This document shows, piece after piece, positions 16,472-24,612 of a stretch of 64,000 nucleotides of DNA. The notes under the pieces were generated by a model. That model saw only the letters and a program-made list of their open reading frames with translations, made no database searches and was not told where the DNA came from. How positions within the stretch are numbered: the first letter of the stretch is position 1; each line of letters starts with the position of its first letter. Source of the DNA: an uncultured Planctomycetota bacterium (GTDB lineage: Bacteria > Planctomycetota > UBA1135 > GCA-002686595). The translations under genes were made by a program, and so were the position numbers. The DNA lies in assembly GCA_903928115.1 (NCBI GenBank), contig CAIYPP010000023.1, forward strand, positions 1 through 64,000, read 5' to 3'.

Positions 16472-17899
16472 ATGCCCCACCACGGACTCCGCGCTCTGTT
16501 CGCCTGCGCCCTCGCCGTCCCCCCGAGCTTCGCGCTCCAAGCCGCCCCTGCTGCAGCACCCGCGAAGCCCGGCCCTTGGCGGCTCGGCGAGCAAGTGCCG
16601 CTCCCGGAGTGGCTGAAGATCACGGGCACACAGCGCACACGCTTCGAGTACCTCGACGGGCAGTTCCGCGCGGACAAGCCGCCGAAGTTCTACGACGACT
16701 CCGACCACCTCTTCGCGCTGCGCACCACGCTGCGCGCCGACGCCAAGCTCGAGAGCTTCGTCGCGACGGCCGAAGTCATGGACTCCCGCCAGTACGAGGC
16801 CGACTCGGGCTCCGCGCTCGACACGACGACCGTGAACGCGGCTGAGTTCGTGCAGGCCTTCGTCGGCTACGAGGGCAAAGGCGTCTTGCGCGAAGGCGAC
16901 AAGACCACGGCCATCGTCGGGCGCCACACGATGGACCTCGGGAACCGCCGCCTCGTCGCGCGCAACGACTTCCGCAACACGACGAACAACTTCGACGGCG
17001 TGAACCTCCTGTGGGAGTCGAAGAGCAAGGACTCGCTGCGCGCGTTCTACACGCTGCCGGTTCAGCGCCTGCCGTCGGACCTTGACAGCCTCCTCGACAA
17101 CGACGTCGAGCTCGATGAGAGTAACCGCCACGTGCAGTTCTGGGGGCTCTACGGCACCCTCGCAGAGCTGTTCCCCAAGGTGCAGACCGAGCTCTACTGG
17201 CTGGAGCTTGACGAGCGAGACTCGGCTGGACTCGCGACGGCGGACCGTGAACTCACGACGCTCGGCCTGCGCTCCGTGCGCAAGCCGGCCAAGGGCGAGC
17301 TCGACTTCGAGCTCGAGAGTGCGTGGCAGTTCGGCAGCTCGCACTCGGACACCACCTCGACCACCGAGCTCGACCACAAGGCGCGCTTCCACCATCTCGA
17401 AGCGGGCTACACCTTCGATGCGGCGTGGAAGCCGCGGCTCGCGCTTCAATACGACGTCGCCACAGGCGACGAAGATCCGGATCAGAACGACGTCGAGAAC
17501 AACCGCTTCGACACGCTGTTCGGTGCGCGGCGCTGGGAGTTTGGTCCGACCGGAATCTTCGGCGCGATCGCCCGCGCCAACGTTGTGTCACCCGGCTGGC
17601 GCGTGACCGCCAATCCGACCGATGCCGTCGACCTGATGTTCGCGCACCGCCTCGTGCAGCTCGAATCGGACAAGGACACGTGGACGCCCGGCGGAGTCAA
17701 AGATGCGAGCGGAGCATCCGGCAACGATGTCGGTCAGATGGTGGAGTTCCGCCTGCGCTGGAACGTGCTGCCCGGCAACTTCAGCATCGACACGGGCGTC
17801 GCGCACCTCTTCGCAGGTGACTTCCTCGACAGCAACCCCAACGCGACGGGCAACGGCGACACCAACTACGTCTACATCCAGACGCTGCTCTCGTTCTGA
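16472..17899 (+). CDS. Alginate-export family outer-membrane beta-barrel
   Basis: The protein has 475 residues with a signal peptide (LFACALAVPPSFALQ). Repeated alternating polar/hydrophobic strands run to a C-terminal Phe, the usual signal for BAM-dependent outer-membrane insertion. The start WLKITGTQRTRFEYLDGQFR, and the pattern VGRHTMDLGNRRLVARNDFR, match the alginate_exp (AlgE-like) family. These proteins often occur in planctomycetes without alginate genes. The substrate is unknown. The ATG at 16472 was chosen because it opens the signal peptide. Its end lies 10 bp from the convergent TolC gene. Confidence 0.8.
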   Translation: MPHHGLRALFACALAVPPSFALQAAPAAAPAKPGPWRLGEQVPLPEWLKITGTQRTRFEYLDGQFRADKPPKFYDDSDHLFALRTTLRADAKLESFVATAEVMDSRQYEADSGSALDTTTVNAAEFVQAFVGYEGKGVLREGDKTTAIVGRHTMDLGNRRLVARNDFRNTTNNFDGVNLLWESKSKDSLRAFYTLPVQRLPSDLDSLLDNDVELDESNRHVQFWGLYGTLAELFPKVQTELYWLELDERDSAGLATADRELTTLGLRSVRKPAKGELDFELESAWQFGSSHSDTTSTTELDHKARFHHLEAGYTFDAAWKPRLALQYDVATGDEDPDQNDVENNRFDTLFGARRWEFGPTGIFGAIARANVVSPGWRVTANPTDAVDLMFAHRLVQLESDKDTWTPGGVKDASGASGNDVGQMVEFRLRWNVLPGNFSIDTGVAHLFAGDFLDSNPNATGNGDTNYVYIQTLLSF

Positions 17900-17909
17900 G
17901 AGCGCGAGC

Positions 17910-19439
17910 TCAGGGCGTGCTCGGCAAGACTTCGTCGTAGGCGATGCCGAGCACGGCCCGATAGTCCGTCAGGGCCTTGAAGTACTCGCCCTGCGAGTCG
18001 ACTTCGGAGGCCTGCGCGCTCGCGGTCTGCTGCTCGCGCAGGTTGAGGCGGAACAGATCGCTCTGGCCCTCGTCGAGGGCCACGCGCTCGGCGTCTTCGA
18101 GGCGCAGCGCGAGCATCACATTCTCGCGCGCGAGCGCCAGCCTTCGATAGGACTGCTCCAGCGCCGAGGAAGCGTCGCGCACCTCGCTCGCCACGACGTC
18201 GCCGACCCACGACTTTTCGCGGGCGAGCTTCGCGAGCTTGGCCTCGAGTTCGAGGATCTTGCCGCGCGCTCTCGATCGCTGCAGGGGCAGCGAGAACTTG
18301 AACAGGGCCTGAAGCTCGAACGGACCCCGGTCATCGACCACGCCCGACTGCGCGCCGACATCCTGCGACGCGTACATCCCGAGGTCGAACGCCGGCAACA
18401 TCTGGTTCTCCGAGAGCGCGAGCTCCAGCTCCATCTGGGAGCGCTCGAAGTCGATCGCGCGCAGCTCGGGCCGCTGTTCCAGAGCGAGCGCGATGTCGCC
18501 CTTGATCAGCGTATCCTCCGGCGCGCGCGGCTCGGGGAAAGCACTCGGAAGCAACGCGTCCGCAGGCACCTGCGGCTCGCCGGCGATGCCGCGCCAGTAG
18601 AGCGAGAGCAGGATCGCAGACTCTTGCAGGCCCCGCTCCGCGCGCACGAGTGCCGCTTGGCGCTCGACGATCAGGCGTTGGTTGTCGACCAAGTTGATCG
18701 CCGCAATTTGCCCCTCGTCGACGAGGATGCGCACCTGTTCCTGACGCCCGAGCGCGAGATCGAGCTGCCGCCGCGCGATCGCGAGCTTGCGCCCGCTGCC
18801 GACCCACTTCCAATACGTCTCAGCCGCCTTGCGCGTCGCCTCGAGCCGCTTGCGGGTCACGATCGGCTCGGCTTGCTCCTCGCCGATGCGCGCCTGCCAG
18901 AGCGCCACGCGCCGTGGGTCGATCGAGAAGCCCTGCAACATCGGCACGAGCACGCCGAGCCGGAACTCGCCGCCTTCGTCGGTGCGCGCATCGTCGTCGT
19001 ACGCGCCGAACTTGCCCGTCCCGATGCGATAACCGCCACTGAGGGTCGCGCCAAAGCTCTCGATCGGCTGATCGACCGAGAAATCGCCACGCTCGTTCTC
19101 GTAGTAGCCCTCGAGGCCGAGCTTGCCCTGCGAACCGAGCCGCGTGTCGAAGCCGCCCTGCGCCTGCTGCATGCGACCGCGCGCGATCTCGTACTCCTCC
19201 AGCGCCGCCAACACGAGTGGGAAGTGCGTCTCGACAGAGCGCAGCAAGGTATCGAGCTCCAGCGACTGCGGGAGCGACACCGGGACTGCGCCGAGCACGG
19301 GCACCGTCGGCAGCGGCTCGGGCTTGAGCCGCGCCACGATGTCTGACGCCGGCGGCAGCGGCAACGCACGACGCTGCGGTGGCGCCGACTGGCACGCGGC
19401 CATCGACACGAGCAACACGGTGCAGAAGAGAAGCTTCAC
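17910..19439 (-). CDS. TolC-family outer-membrane channel, lipoprotein
   Basis: The protein has 509 residues from a GTG start at 19439. It has a lipobox signal (LVSMAAC), and long heptad-rich helices form the two OEP repeats (about 60-270 and 290-495). It would be the outer-membrane channel of a tripartite exporter with the HlyD and ABC proteins encoded just upstream. The GTG overlaps the HlyD stop as GTGA, giving translational coupling. This start is well fixed because the signal peptide begins exactly there. Cargo is unknown. Confidence 0.9.
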   Translation of the reverse strand: MKLLFCTVLLVSMAACQSAPPQRRALPLPPASDIVARLKPEPLPTVPVLGAVPVSLPQSLELDTLLRSVETHFPLVLAALEEYEIARGRMQQAQGGFDTRLGSQGKLGLEGYYENERGDFSVDQPIESFGATLSGGYRIGTGKFGAYDDDARTDEGGEFRLGVLVPMLQGFSIDPRRVALWQARIGEEQAEPIVTRKRLEATRKAAETYWKWVGSGRKLAIARRQLDLALGRQEQVRILVDEGQIAAINLVDNQRLIVERQAALVRAERGLQESAILLSLYWRGIAGEPQVPADALLPSAFPEPRAPEDTLIKGDIALALEQRPELRAIDFERSQMELELALSENQMLPAFDLGMYASQDVGAQSGVVDDRGPFELQALFKFSLPLQRSRARGKILELEAKLAKLAREKSWVGDVVASEVRDASSALEQSYRRLALARENVMLALRLEDAERVALDEGQSDLFRLNLREQQTASAQASEVDSQGEYFKALTDYRAVLGIAYDEVLPSTP

Positions 19440-20806
19440 TTCTTCTCGCCGTCCTTCGACTTGGGCTTGCCGCCCTGAGCCTTCGCGCCGTCTTGCGCCG
19501 TACCCGCGACCGAGGGCGGGAACGCGTTCAGTTGGCGCCAGATTTCATAGCCGAGGCTGACTTCCTCGAGCAGCGCCCAGCCGTTGACACGAGAGCCCTG
19601 ACGCAGATAGCGACGATCGGGCCACGGCACGTCGTCAGGGTCGGGTGTGATCAACATTCGAAAGCGACCGTCGCTCCCGCCCTGTGCGTCGACGAAGCTG
19701 ACCACGCCGCCGAAGGTACCCACCGCCACGGATGGCCAGCCCGCGAGCTGCACCGCGGGCCAGCCCTCGAACTGCAGACGGACCTTGCGCCCCGGCGCGA
19801 CGAGCGGCGCATCGTTGCCCCGCAGCCACAGCTCTGCGGCGAGTCGGTCGGTGTCGGGAATCAGCTCGATCAACGGGTCTCCCTGCGAGAGCAGATCCGC
19901 CGAGTTCGCGGCGTGCACGCGCAGGATGTAGCCATCGCGCGGCGCGACGACCACTTGAGTTTTTTGCCGCTCGGCCTTGGTGCGCGACTCGAGCAGCTCC
20001 TTCTCGGCCGCTGCGAGCTTCTGCACCGCTTCCTCGCGCGACGAGCGGGTCGACTCGATCTTCGCGCGCTGCTCGGCTGCGATCTTGTCCACGCTCGCCA
20101 TCTTCGCCTCTTCCTCGGCGCGAGACTGGCTGACCTTGGCTTTCGACGCCTCGACCTTCGCTTGAGCGGCGAGCGCGTCCGCCTCGGCCTTCTGGAAGTC
20201 GAGCTGGCTCGCGACACCCTTGGTGTACAGCGTCCACTTGCGCTCGCGGTCCGTGCGCTTTTGCTCACCCTCGGCCTCCATCGCGACGAGGTCCTGCTCC
20301 GCCGCCCGGACCTTCTGAATCGCGTTGCGCAGATCGGCCTCTGCCGAGGACACCGCGGTCTCGCGTGCATCCTCGAGGAAAACGAGCTGCTGGTCGTACT
20401 GCGAGACCGCCGAGCGTGCAGCATCGACCTTCGCCTGCGCGAACTGCACGCCTTGGTCGAGCCGCAGAGCGAACTCCGGATCTTGGTCAGCGAGCTCCGC
20501 GAGCAACTGGCCCTTGGCGACGCGCTCGCCTTCTTGCACGTGCAGCGTGGCCAGCCGACCGGACACCGGCGCGGGAAGCACCTGCGTGCGATCGAGCGGC
20601 TCGAACGCCGTCACGCGTCCCGCGCCCGCGATGTTCTGGCGCCACGGAACGATCAGGAGCACGAACGGCAGGAAAAACGTGAGCGCTGTCAGCGCCATCG
20701 CCAGTTTGCGCAGTCCGCGCGGGGGCCGCACGGAGCGCAGCGCCGGCAGGTCGAGCGGATCTTGGCTGGACGCGTGGTCTTGGACATTCGCCATGGCGCG
20801 GCTCAC
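19436..20806 (-). CDS. HlyD-family periplasmic adaptor
   Basis: The protein has 456 residues. One membrane helix lies near residues 35-55 (ALTALTFFLPFVLLIV). A biotinyl-lipoyl-like half domain follows (VLPAPVSGRLATLHVQEGERVAKGQ), then a long coiled coil (about 120-290) and the returning lipoyl/beta-barrel part (DGYILRVHAANSADLLSQGD). It bridges the ABC transporter and TolC. I chose the GTG at 20806, which overlaps the ABC stop as GTGA, the same arrangement as at the next junction. An ATG at 20794 is the alternative. The C-terminal tail is Lys-rich. Confidence 0.88.
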   Translation of the reverse strand: MSRAMANVQDHASSQDPLDLPALRSVRPPRGLRKLAMALTALTFFLPFVLLIVPWRQNIAGAGRVTAFEPLDRTQVLPAPVSGRLATLHVQEGERVAKGQLLAELADQDPEFALRLDQGVQFAQAKVDAARSAVSQYDQQLVFLEDARETAVSSAEADLRNAIQKVRAAEQDLVAMEAEGEQKRTDRERKWTLYTKGVASQLDFQKAEADALAAQAKVEASKAKVSQSRAEEEAKMASVDKIAAEQRAKIESTRSSREEAVQKLAAAEKELLESRTKAERQKTQVVVAPRDGYILRVHAANSADLLSQGDPLIELIPDTDRLAAELWLRGNDAPLVAPGRKVRLQFEGWPAVQLAGWPSVAVGTFGGVVSFVDAQGGSDGRFRMLITPDPDDVPWPDRRYLRQGSRVNGWALLEEVSLGYEIWRQLNAFPPSVAGTAQDGAKAQGGKPKSKDGEKK

Positions 20807-22986
20807 ACAGCCCCCGCGGGGCGCTTGGGTTCGTTGACGCGGAGGAGCCCCGTGGGCAGCTCGAGCACGTGCGAGCAGCTCGCCGCGAGCTCGGGGTCGT
20901 CGGAGACGAGAACGAGCGTCCAGCCGCGTTGGGGATCGAGCAGGTTTTCTGTGACCTTGCGGCGCGCATCGCGCGGAAGAAGGTCGACGAGTCCGTCGAT
21001 GACGAGCAGGCGCGGACGTGAAACGATCGCGCGGGCGAGCAACAGTCGCCGCGACTGACTCTCGGAGAGCGGATGACCTTCGCCGTCGAGCTCGGTCTCG
21101 AGCCCGTCAGGAAGTGCTGCCACTTCCTCGAACAATCCCACCGAGTTGAGGGCCGCACGAACGTCGTCGTCGCGCACGGACGAACGACCGAGGCGAACGT
21201 TGTCGCGCACGGCTGCCGAGAGGAACTCATCGCCCGTCGCGATCGAAACCGTCGCTCTCAGGGTGTCGGTGGAGATCTCGCGCACGTCGCGACCGTCGAT
21301 GCGAATCGCGCCGGTCGACGGACGGCGCAAGCCCCAGAGCATCTGCACCAGCGTGCTCTTGCCCGCGCCCGCGGGCCCGCGGATGCACAGGCTCGCGCCC
21401 GCGGGGAGCTGCACGTCGAGTCCCGAGAAAAGCGCCCGCCCAGCACGCTCCGTAGCGACGCCTTGGATCTGCAGCGTGGCCCCGCGCGCACCCTCCGGCG
21501 CTTCGTGGTGCTCGCCCGAGCGCTCTTCGAGCGGCAGGTCGAGCAGGTGACCGAGCTTGTCCGTCGAGGCCAAGACGGCGTAGAACTTCTCCAGGTTCTT
21601 GTCGATCTTCGCCGTCGCGTCGACGACGAGCGAAACGACGATCTCCGCGGCTACGAGTTGTCCGAGCGAGAGTTCCCCTCGGATGACGAGCAAGCCGCCG
21701 ATCGCAAGCAACACCGTGCTCGCGAGTGCGCGCAGCGTGAGCGCGCCCAAGGTCTGCCCGAAGATGGCGCGGAAGTGGGCCTTGCGCTTGACGACGTAGT
21801 CGCTCGCCAGCCGGTCCGTGCGCTCGTAGATCCACTGCTGCGCGCCCGCCGACTTGAAGGTGCGCGGATTGCGCGCGATCTCTTCGAGCCAGGCGACGGT
21901 CTCGTACTTGACCTTGCTCTCGTCGATCGCCGTGCGGACCGCCGCGCGCATCGGAAGGAAAATGATCGCCATCACGCACAGCACGAGGGCGACGTCGAAG
22001 GCGAGCAGCCAAGGGTGGTAGAAGGCGAGGAGCGTCAAGCCGACGAAGAGGCTCAGGACGAGCGCGACGCCTTCGAGCAGAATCGTCGCGCCGAGCTTCT
22101 GGAGCGTGGCGACTTCGAGGAAACGGTTGACGAGCTCCGGGCCGTAGTGCGGGTCGTCGTCGCGCACGCGCGGCAGACGCGCGGCCAGATCGGCGACCAT
22201 GCGCACGAACAGTCGCCGCTGCAGCACTTCGACGATCCAGACCTGCATCGCACTCAGCACACCCGCCAGCAAGAGGCCGAGCAGCAGCATCCCCGCGACG
22301 ACGATCACCGGCGGAATGGCGCCGCCCATCGCCACGAAGTTGACCAGCGCCTGAACGGCGATCGGTGTCGCGAGCTGCAGCACGCCGATCGCGACGGCGA
22401 AAGCCGCAACGCTCAAGATTTCGCCACGGTCGGGCCGGAGCAACGCCCGCAGCCGAGCCCACGGTCCTGGCCCGTGGGTAGGTCCGTGATCCGCCGCGCC
22501 CTCTTGGCGCGAAGCGGCTGCGCCGGAGTTGGGCATCGCGAGATCGAGGGCCACCCAGGCGGAAGCTCCGCGCGGATACTCGGCCTCGAAGGCACGCTGG
22601 TCGAGCTCCGCGTCGTGCTCCGCAAGCCCCTCGCCGTAGCGCGCGAAGCGCAGCGTGCCACCGCCGTGCGAGAGCAGCGCCACCCAGTGTCGGATGCCCG
22701 AAGCATGCGTGAGCTCCGCCGCGACGACCTGCCCCATTTCCAACTGGACGATCGCGGCGTCGAGCGGGCCATCGATGCGCTGTGTGCGCAGTCCCTGCGC
22801 CTCGGCGGCGCTCGCCAGCCAGTCACGGCCCGCAATGGGCGCCATGCCCTCGTCGGGGCGCGTCTGACCGAGGCGGCGTTCGAGCTCGCCGCTCGCGCAC
22901 TTCATGCCGAGCTGCTCCGCCAGTCGCTGCAGAGCGCGCGCCGCGTAGGCGACGTCCGCGCGAGATCCGTGCTCGGCGCCGCTCAT
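20803..22986 (-). CDS. ABC exporter with C39-like domain and degenerate ATPase motifs
   Basis: The protein has 727 residues. A C39-peptidase-like N-terminal domain (1-150) lacks the catalytic Cys, as in HlyB-type exporters. The transmembrane domain spans about 185-470. The nucleotide-binding domain has Walker A GPAGAGKST (Lys543) and a weak signature, LSESQ. Walker B reads RLLVIDG, so the position after Asp664 is Gly instead of the catalytic Glu. The switch region reads VSDDPE, with Asp696 where His is expected. The ATPase is therefore probably slow or non-classical. Its ATG overlaps the regulator stop (ATGA), and its stop overlaps the HlyD start. Together the genes form a type I-like secretion or efflux operon of unknown cargo. 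Confidence 0.88.
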   Translation of the reverse strand: MSGAEHGSRADVAYAARALQRLAEQLGMKCASGELERRLGQTRPDEGMAPIAGRDWLASAAEAQGLRTQRIDGPLDAAIVQLEMGQVVAAELTHASGIRHWVALLSHGGGTLRFARYGEGLAEHDAELDQRAFEAEYPRGASAWVALDLAMPNSGAAASRQEGAADHGPTHGPGPWARLRALLRPDRGEILSVAAFAVAIGVLQLATPIAVQALVNFVAMGGAIPPVIVVAGMLLLGLLLAGVLSAMQVWIVEVLQRRLFVRMVADLAARLPRVRDDDPHYGPELVNRFLEVATLQKLGATILLEGVALVLSLFVGLTLLAFYHPWLLAFDVALVLCVMAIIFLPMRAAVRTAIDESKVKYETVAWLEEIARNPRTFKSAGAQQWIYERTDRLASDYVVKRKAHFRAIFGQTLGALTLRALASTVLLAIGGLLVIRGELSLGQLVAAEIVVSLVVDATAKIDKNLEKFYAVLASTDKLGHLLDLPLEERSGEHHEAPEGARGATLQIQGVATERAGRALFSGLDVQLPAGASLCIRGPAGAGKSTLVQMLWGLRRPSTGAIRIDGRDVREISTDTLRATVSIATGDEFLSAAVRDNVRLGRSSVRDDDVRAALNSVGLFEEVAALPDGLETELDGEGHPLSESQSRRLLLARAIVSRPRLLVIDGLVDLLPRDARRKVTENLLDPQRGWTLVLVSDDPELAASCSHVLELPTGLLRVNEPKRPAGAV

Positions 22987-23315
22987 GCGCGTCTCCGAGC
23001 AACGAAGAGTTGGACGAGCTCGCGCACATCGCGGTGCTGCTCCAGCGGATGGCGCAGCGGTCGATCGAGTCGCAGGCGGTAGCGGTTGCGGCGCCCCTCG
23101 CGCGTCACTTCGACGAAGCCTTCGTCCTCGAGATCGGAGAGAATGCTGCCGACGGCGCGCTCCGTGATGCCGATCTGCTCGGCGATGTCGCGCAGCCGCG
23201 GGTCGTCTTCCGTTGCGAGGCACACCAGCACATGGGCGTGGTTGGAGAGAAACGTCCAACGGTGGCTGGACGTTTCTTGGATCTTGGCAGCTTGGGCGAC
23301 TTTGGAGCGAACCAT
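22983..23315 (-). CDS. Winged-helix transcriptional regulator
   Basis: The protein has 110 residues. It has a compact winged helix (about 22-90) with LRDIAEQIGITERAVGSILS as helix-turn-helix and EVTREGRRNRYRL as wing, as in MarR/ArsR-like proteins. It is the first gene of the ABC-HlyD-TolC operon and overlaps the ABC gene by 4 bp, so it probably controls that operon. A 10-bp inverted repeat lies 23-62 bp upstream of the start. No metal-binding cysteines are placed as in ArsR. Confidence 0.8.
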   Translation of the reverse strand: MVRSKVAQAAKIQETSSHRWTFLSNHAHVLVCLATEDDPRLRDIAEQIGITERAVGSILSDLEDEGFVEVTREGRRNRYRLRLDRPLRHPLEQHRDVRELVQLFVARRRA

Positions 23316-23337
23316 GGGGGCATGGATCGTGGGCTCT

Positions 23338-23377
23338 GATACCGGAAGTTCAATTCCTCAATAGCGATTCCGGTATC
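23338..23377. promoter_or_regulatory. Perfect inverted repeat, probable operator of the exporter operon
   Basis: GATACCGGAA (23338-23347) and TTCCGGTATC (23368-23377) are perfect reverse complements separated by 20 bp. The site precedes the regulator start at 23315 and follows the SnoaL-like gene stop at 23436. Operator use is inferred. A terminator role for the upstream gene is less likely given the long loop. Confidence 0.55.
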
Positions 23378-23435
23378 TGGGAGCAGCCATGCTGTGGCTC
23401 GCCGCCTTGTTTCGGCACAATCGGCCGTCGCCGAC

Positions 23436-23816
23436 CTAGCCCCGCATGCTCTCGAATGGCAGGTGGGTGTCCGCGAAGACCTGCCACAGGCTCACCAGCC
23501 CCCCGCGCACCTCCGCGCGGATGGCGATCGGGATGCGCCACGCTCGGTCTCGGCGGCCTCGGAAGGAGCCCGACGCATGGCCGAGGAGCAAGACGCCGCC
23601 CGTGCCCTCCTGCTCCTTCTCGATTTCGATGCGGTAGTCGGGGAAGGTCGAGAAGTACCCGCGCCAACCTTCCATCAAGGTGTCGCGGCCCTCGAAGCGT
23701 CGCCCGTGGGCGTCGACGAAGGCCACTTCGGGCGCCAAGGTCGCGGCCACGCCCTGCGGATCTCGGCGATTGATCGCGGCGATCGTCCCGCGCACGGCTT
23801 CGATGTCTTGGCTCAT
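23436..23816 (-). CDS. SnoaL/NTF2-like protein
   Basis: The protein has 126 residues with the cone-shaped NTF2-like pattern: an N-terminal helix with AAINRRDPQGVAATLAPEV, then VDAHGRRFEGRDTLMEGW, then strands ending in the SLWQVFADTHLPF-type segment. Members bind small ligands or act as small isomerases or hydrolases. No catalytic assignment is possible. It is divergent from the DUF4920 gene and is probably its own unit. Confidence 0.8.
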   Translation of the reverse strand: MSQDIEAVRGTIAAINRRDPQGVAATLAPEVAFVDAHGRRFEGRDTLMEGWRGYFSTFPDYRIEIEKEQEGTGGVLLLGHASGSFRGRRDRAWRIPIAIRAEVRGGLVSLWQVFADTHLPFESMRG

Positions 23817-23920
23817 GGGATCCGAGCGTAGTCACGCCCGCGCCGCGCGTCGACGGCCAGCGCAGCGTCCGAGCTCGCGCGCCCTTGCGGGCGTCGCGCG
23901 CGCGACTCAGACTCGACGCC

Positions 23921-24283
23921 ATGAAGCTCCAAATCGCGTTGTCCCTCGTCGCCCTCGCCGCCTGCGCCTCGACCCCGAAGGGAAGCTACGGCGTCGGCGT
24001 GGCGGGCGAAGCGCGCGTCACCGCTGAGACGCTGATCGCGCACCCCGAGCTCTACAACGGCAAGCCGGTGCTCTTCTCGGGCACGATCTCGCAGGTCTGC
24101 CCCAAGGCCGGCTGCTGGATGCGCTTCGGCACCGCGGAGGCCCCGCTGCTCGTCACGTTCAAGGACCGCGCCTTCACGCTGCCCCTCGACTGCGCGGGGC
24201 GCAGCGCGCGCGTCGAAGGCGTTTTCACGCTGGGCGCCGACGGTCGACGCTCCTTCGTCGCGTCGGGCGTGCAGCTCGACTGA
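23921..24283 (+). CDS. DUF4920 lipoprotein
   Basis: The protein has 120 residues. It has a lipobox signal (SLVALAAC), then a small OB-like beta domain with GKPVLFSGTISQVCPKAGCW, the conserved CPKxGCW of DUF4920. Family function is unknown; the two cysteines may bind metal or form a disulfide. The ATG at 23921 opens the signal peptide. Confidence 0.8.
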   Translation: MKLQIALSLVALAACASTPKGSYGVGVAGEARVTAETLIAHPELYNGKPVLFSGTISQVCPKAGCWMRFGTAEAPLLVTFKDRAFTLPLDCAGRSARVEGVFTLGADGRRSFVASGVQLD

Positions 24284-24292
24284 GCGCGCGCT

Positions 24293-24562
24293 TCAGACCG
24301 TTCGCACGCTCGCGCGCGACGACGAGAACACGCCGAGATCCGCGAGCACGGCGAGCGTCACGAGCACGGTGTCGAGCCCCTTCACGTCGCCGTGGCTGTT
24401 GATCACCCACGCGTAGGTGATCGTCGTCAGCGGCAGGAACAAGAAGCCGAGGAGCGGCCACGCAACGCTCTCGTACGCCGTGTCGAGGTAGTCGGTGATC
24501 CACATCACCACGAGGATCGCGCGCGGCAGGATCAGGCCCAGACAGCCGAGGAGACAGCCCAT
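24293..24562 (-). CDS. Small membrane protein
   Basis: The protein has 89 residues with about three hydrophobic helices: an N-terminal one with LGLILPRAILVVMWI, a middle one with WPLLGFLFLPLTTITYAWVI, and a C-terminal one. Similar small proteins with WPLLGFLFLP occur widely, but I know no function. Its end is 9 bp from the DUF4920 stop. Confidence 0.65.
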   Translation of the reverse strand: MGCLLGCLGLILPRAILVVMWITDYLDTAYESVAWPLLGFLFLPLTTITYAWVINSHGDVKGLDTVLVTLAVLADLGVFSSSRASVRTV

Positions 24563-24612
24563 GCACGCAGTGTCGTTCGACCGCGCGCAGGGTCAAGGGC
24601 GCCCTGCGAAAG

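Noticed and set aside
21073-23082. 669-codon frame antisense to the ABC exporter
   Set aside because: It is composed of charged low-complexity sequence. The exporter is supported by Walker A and operon context.
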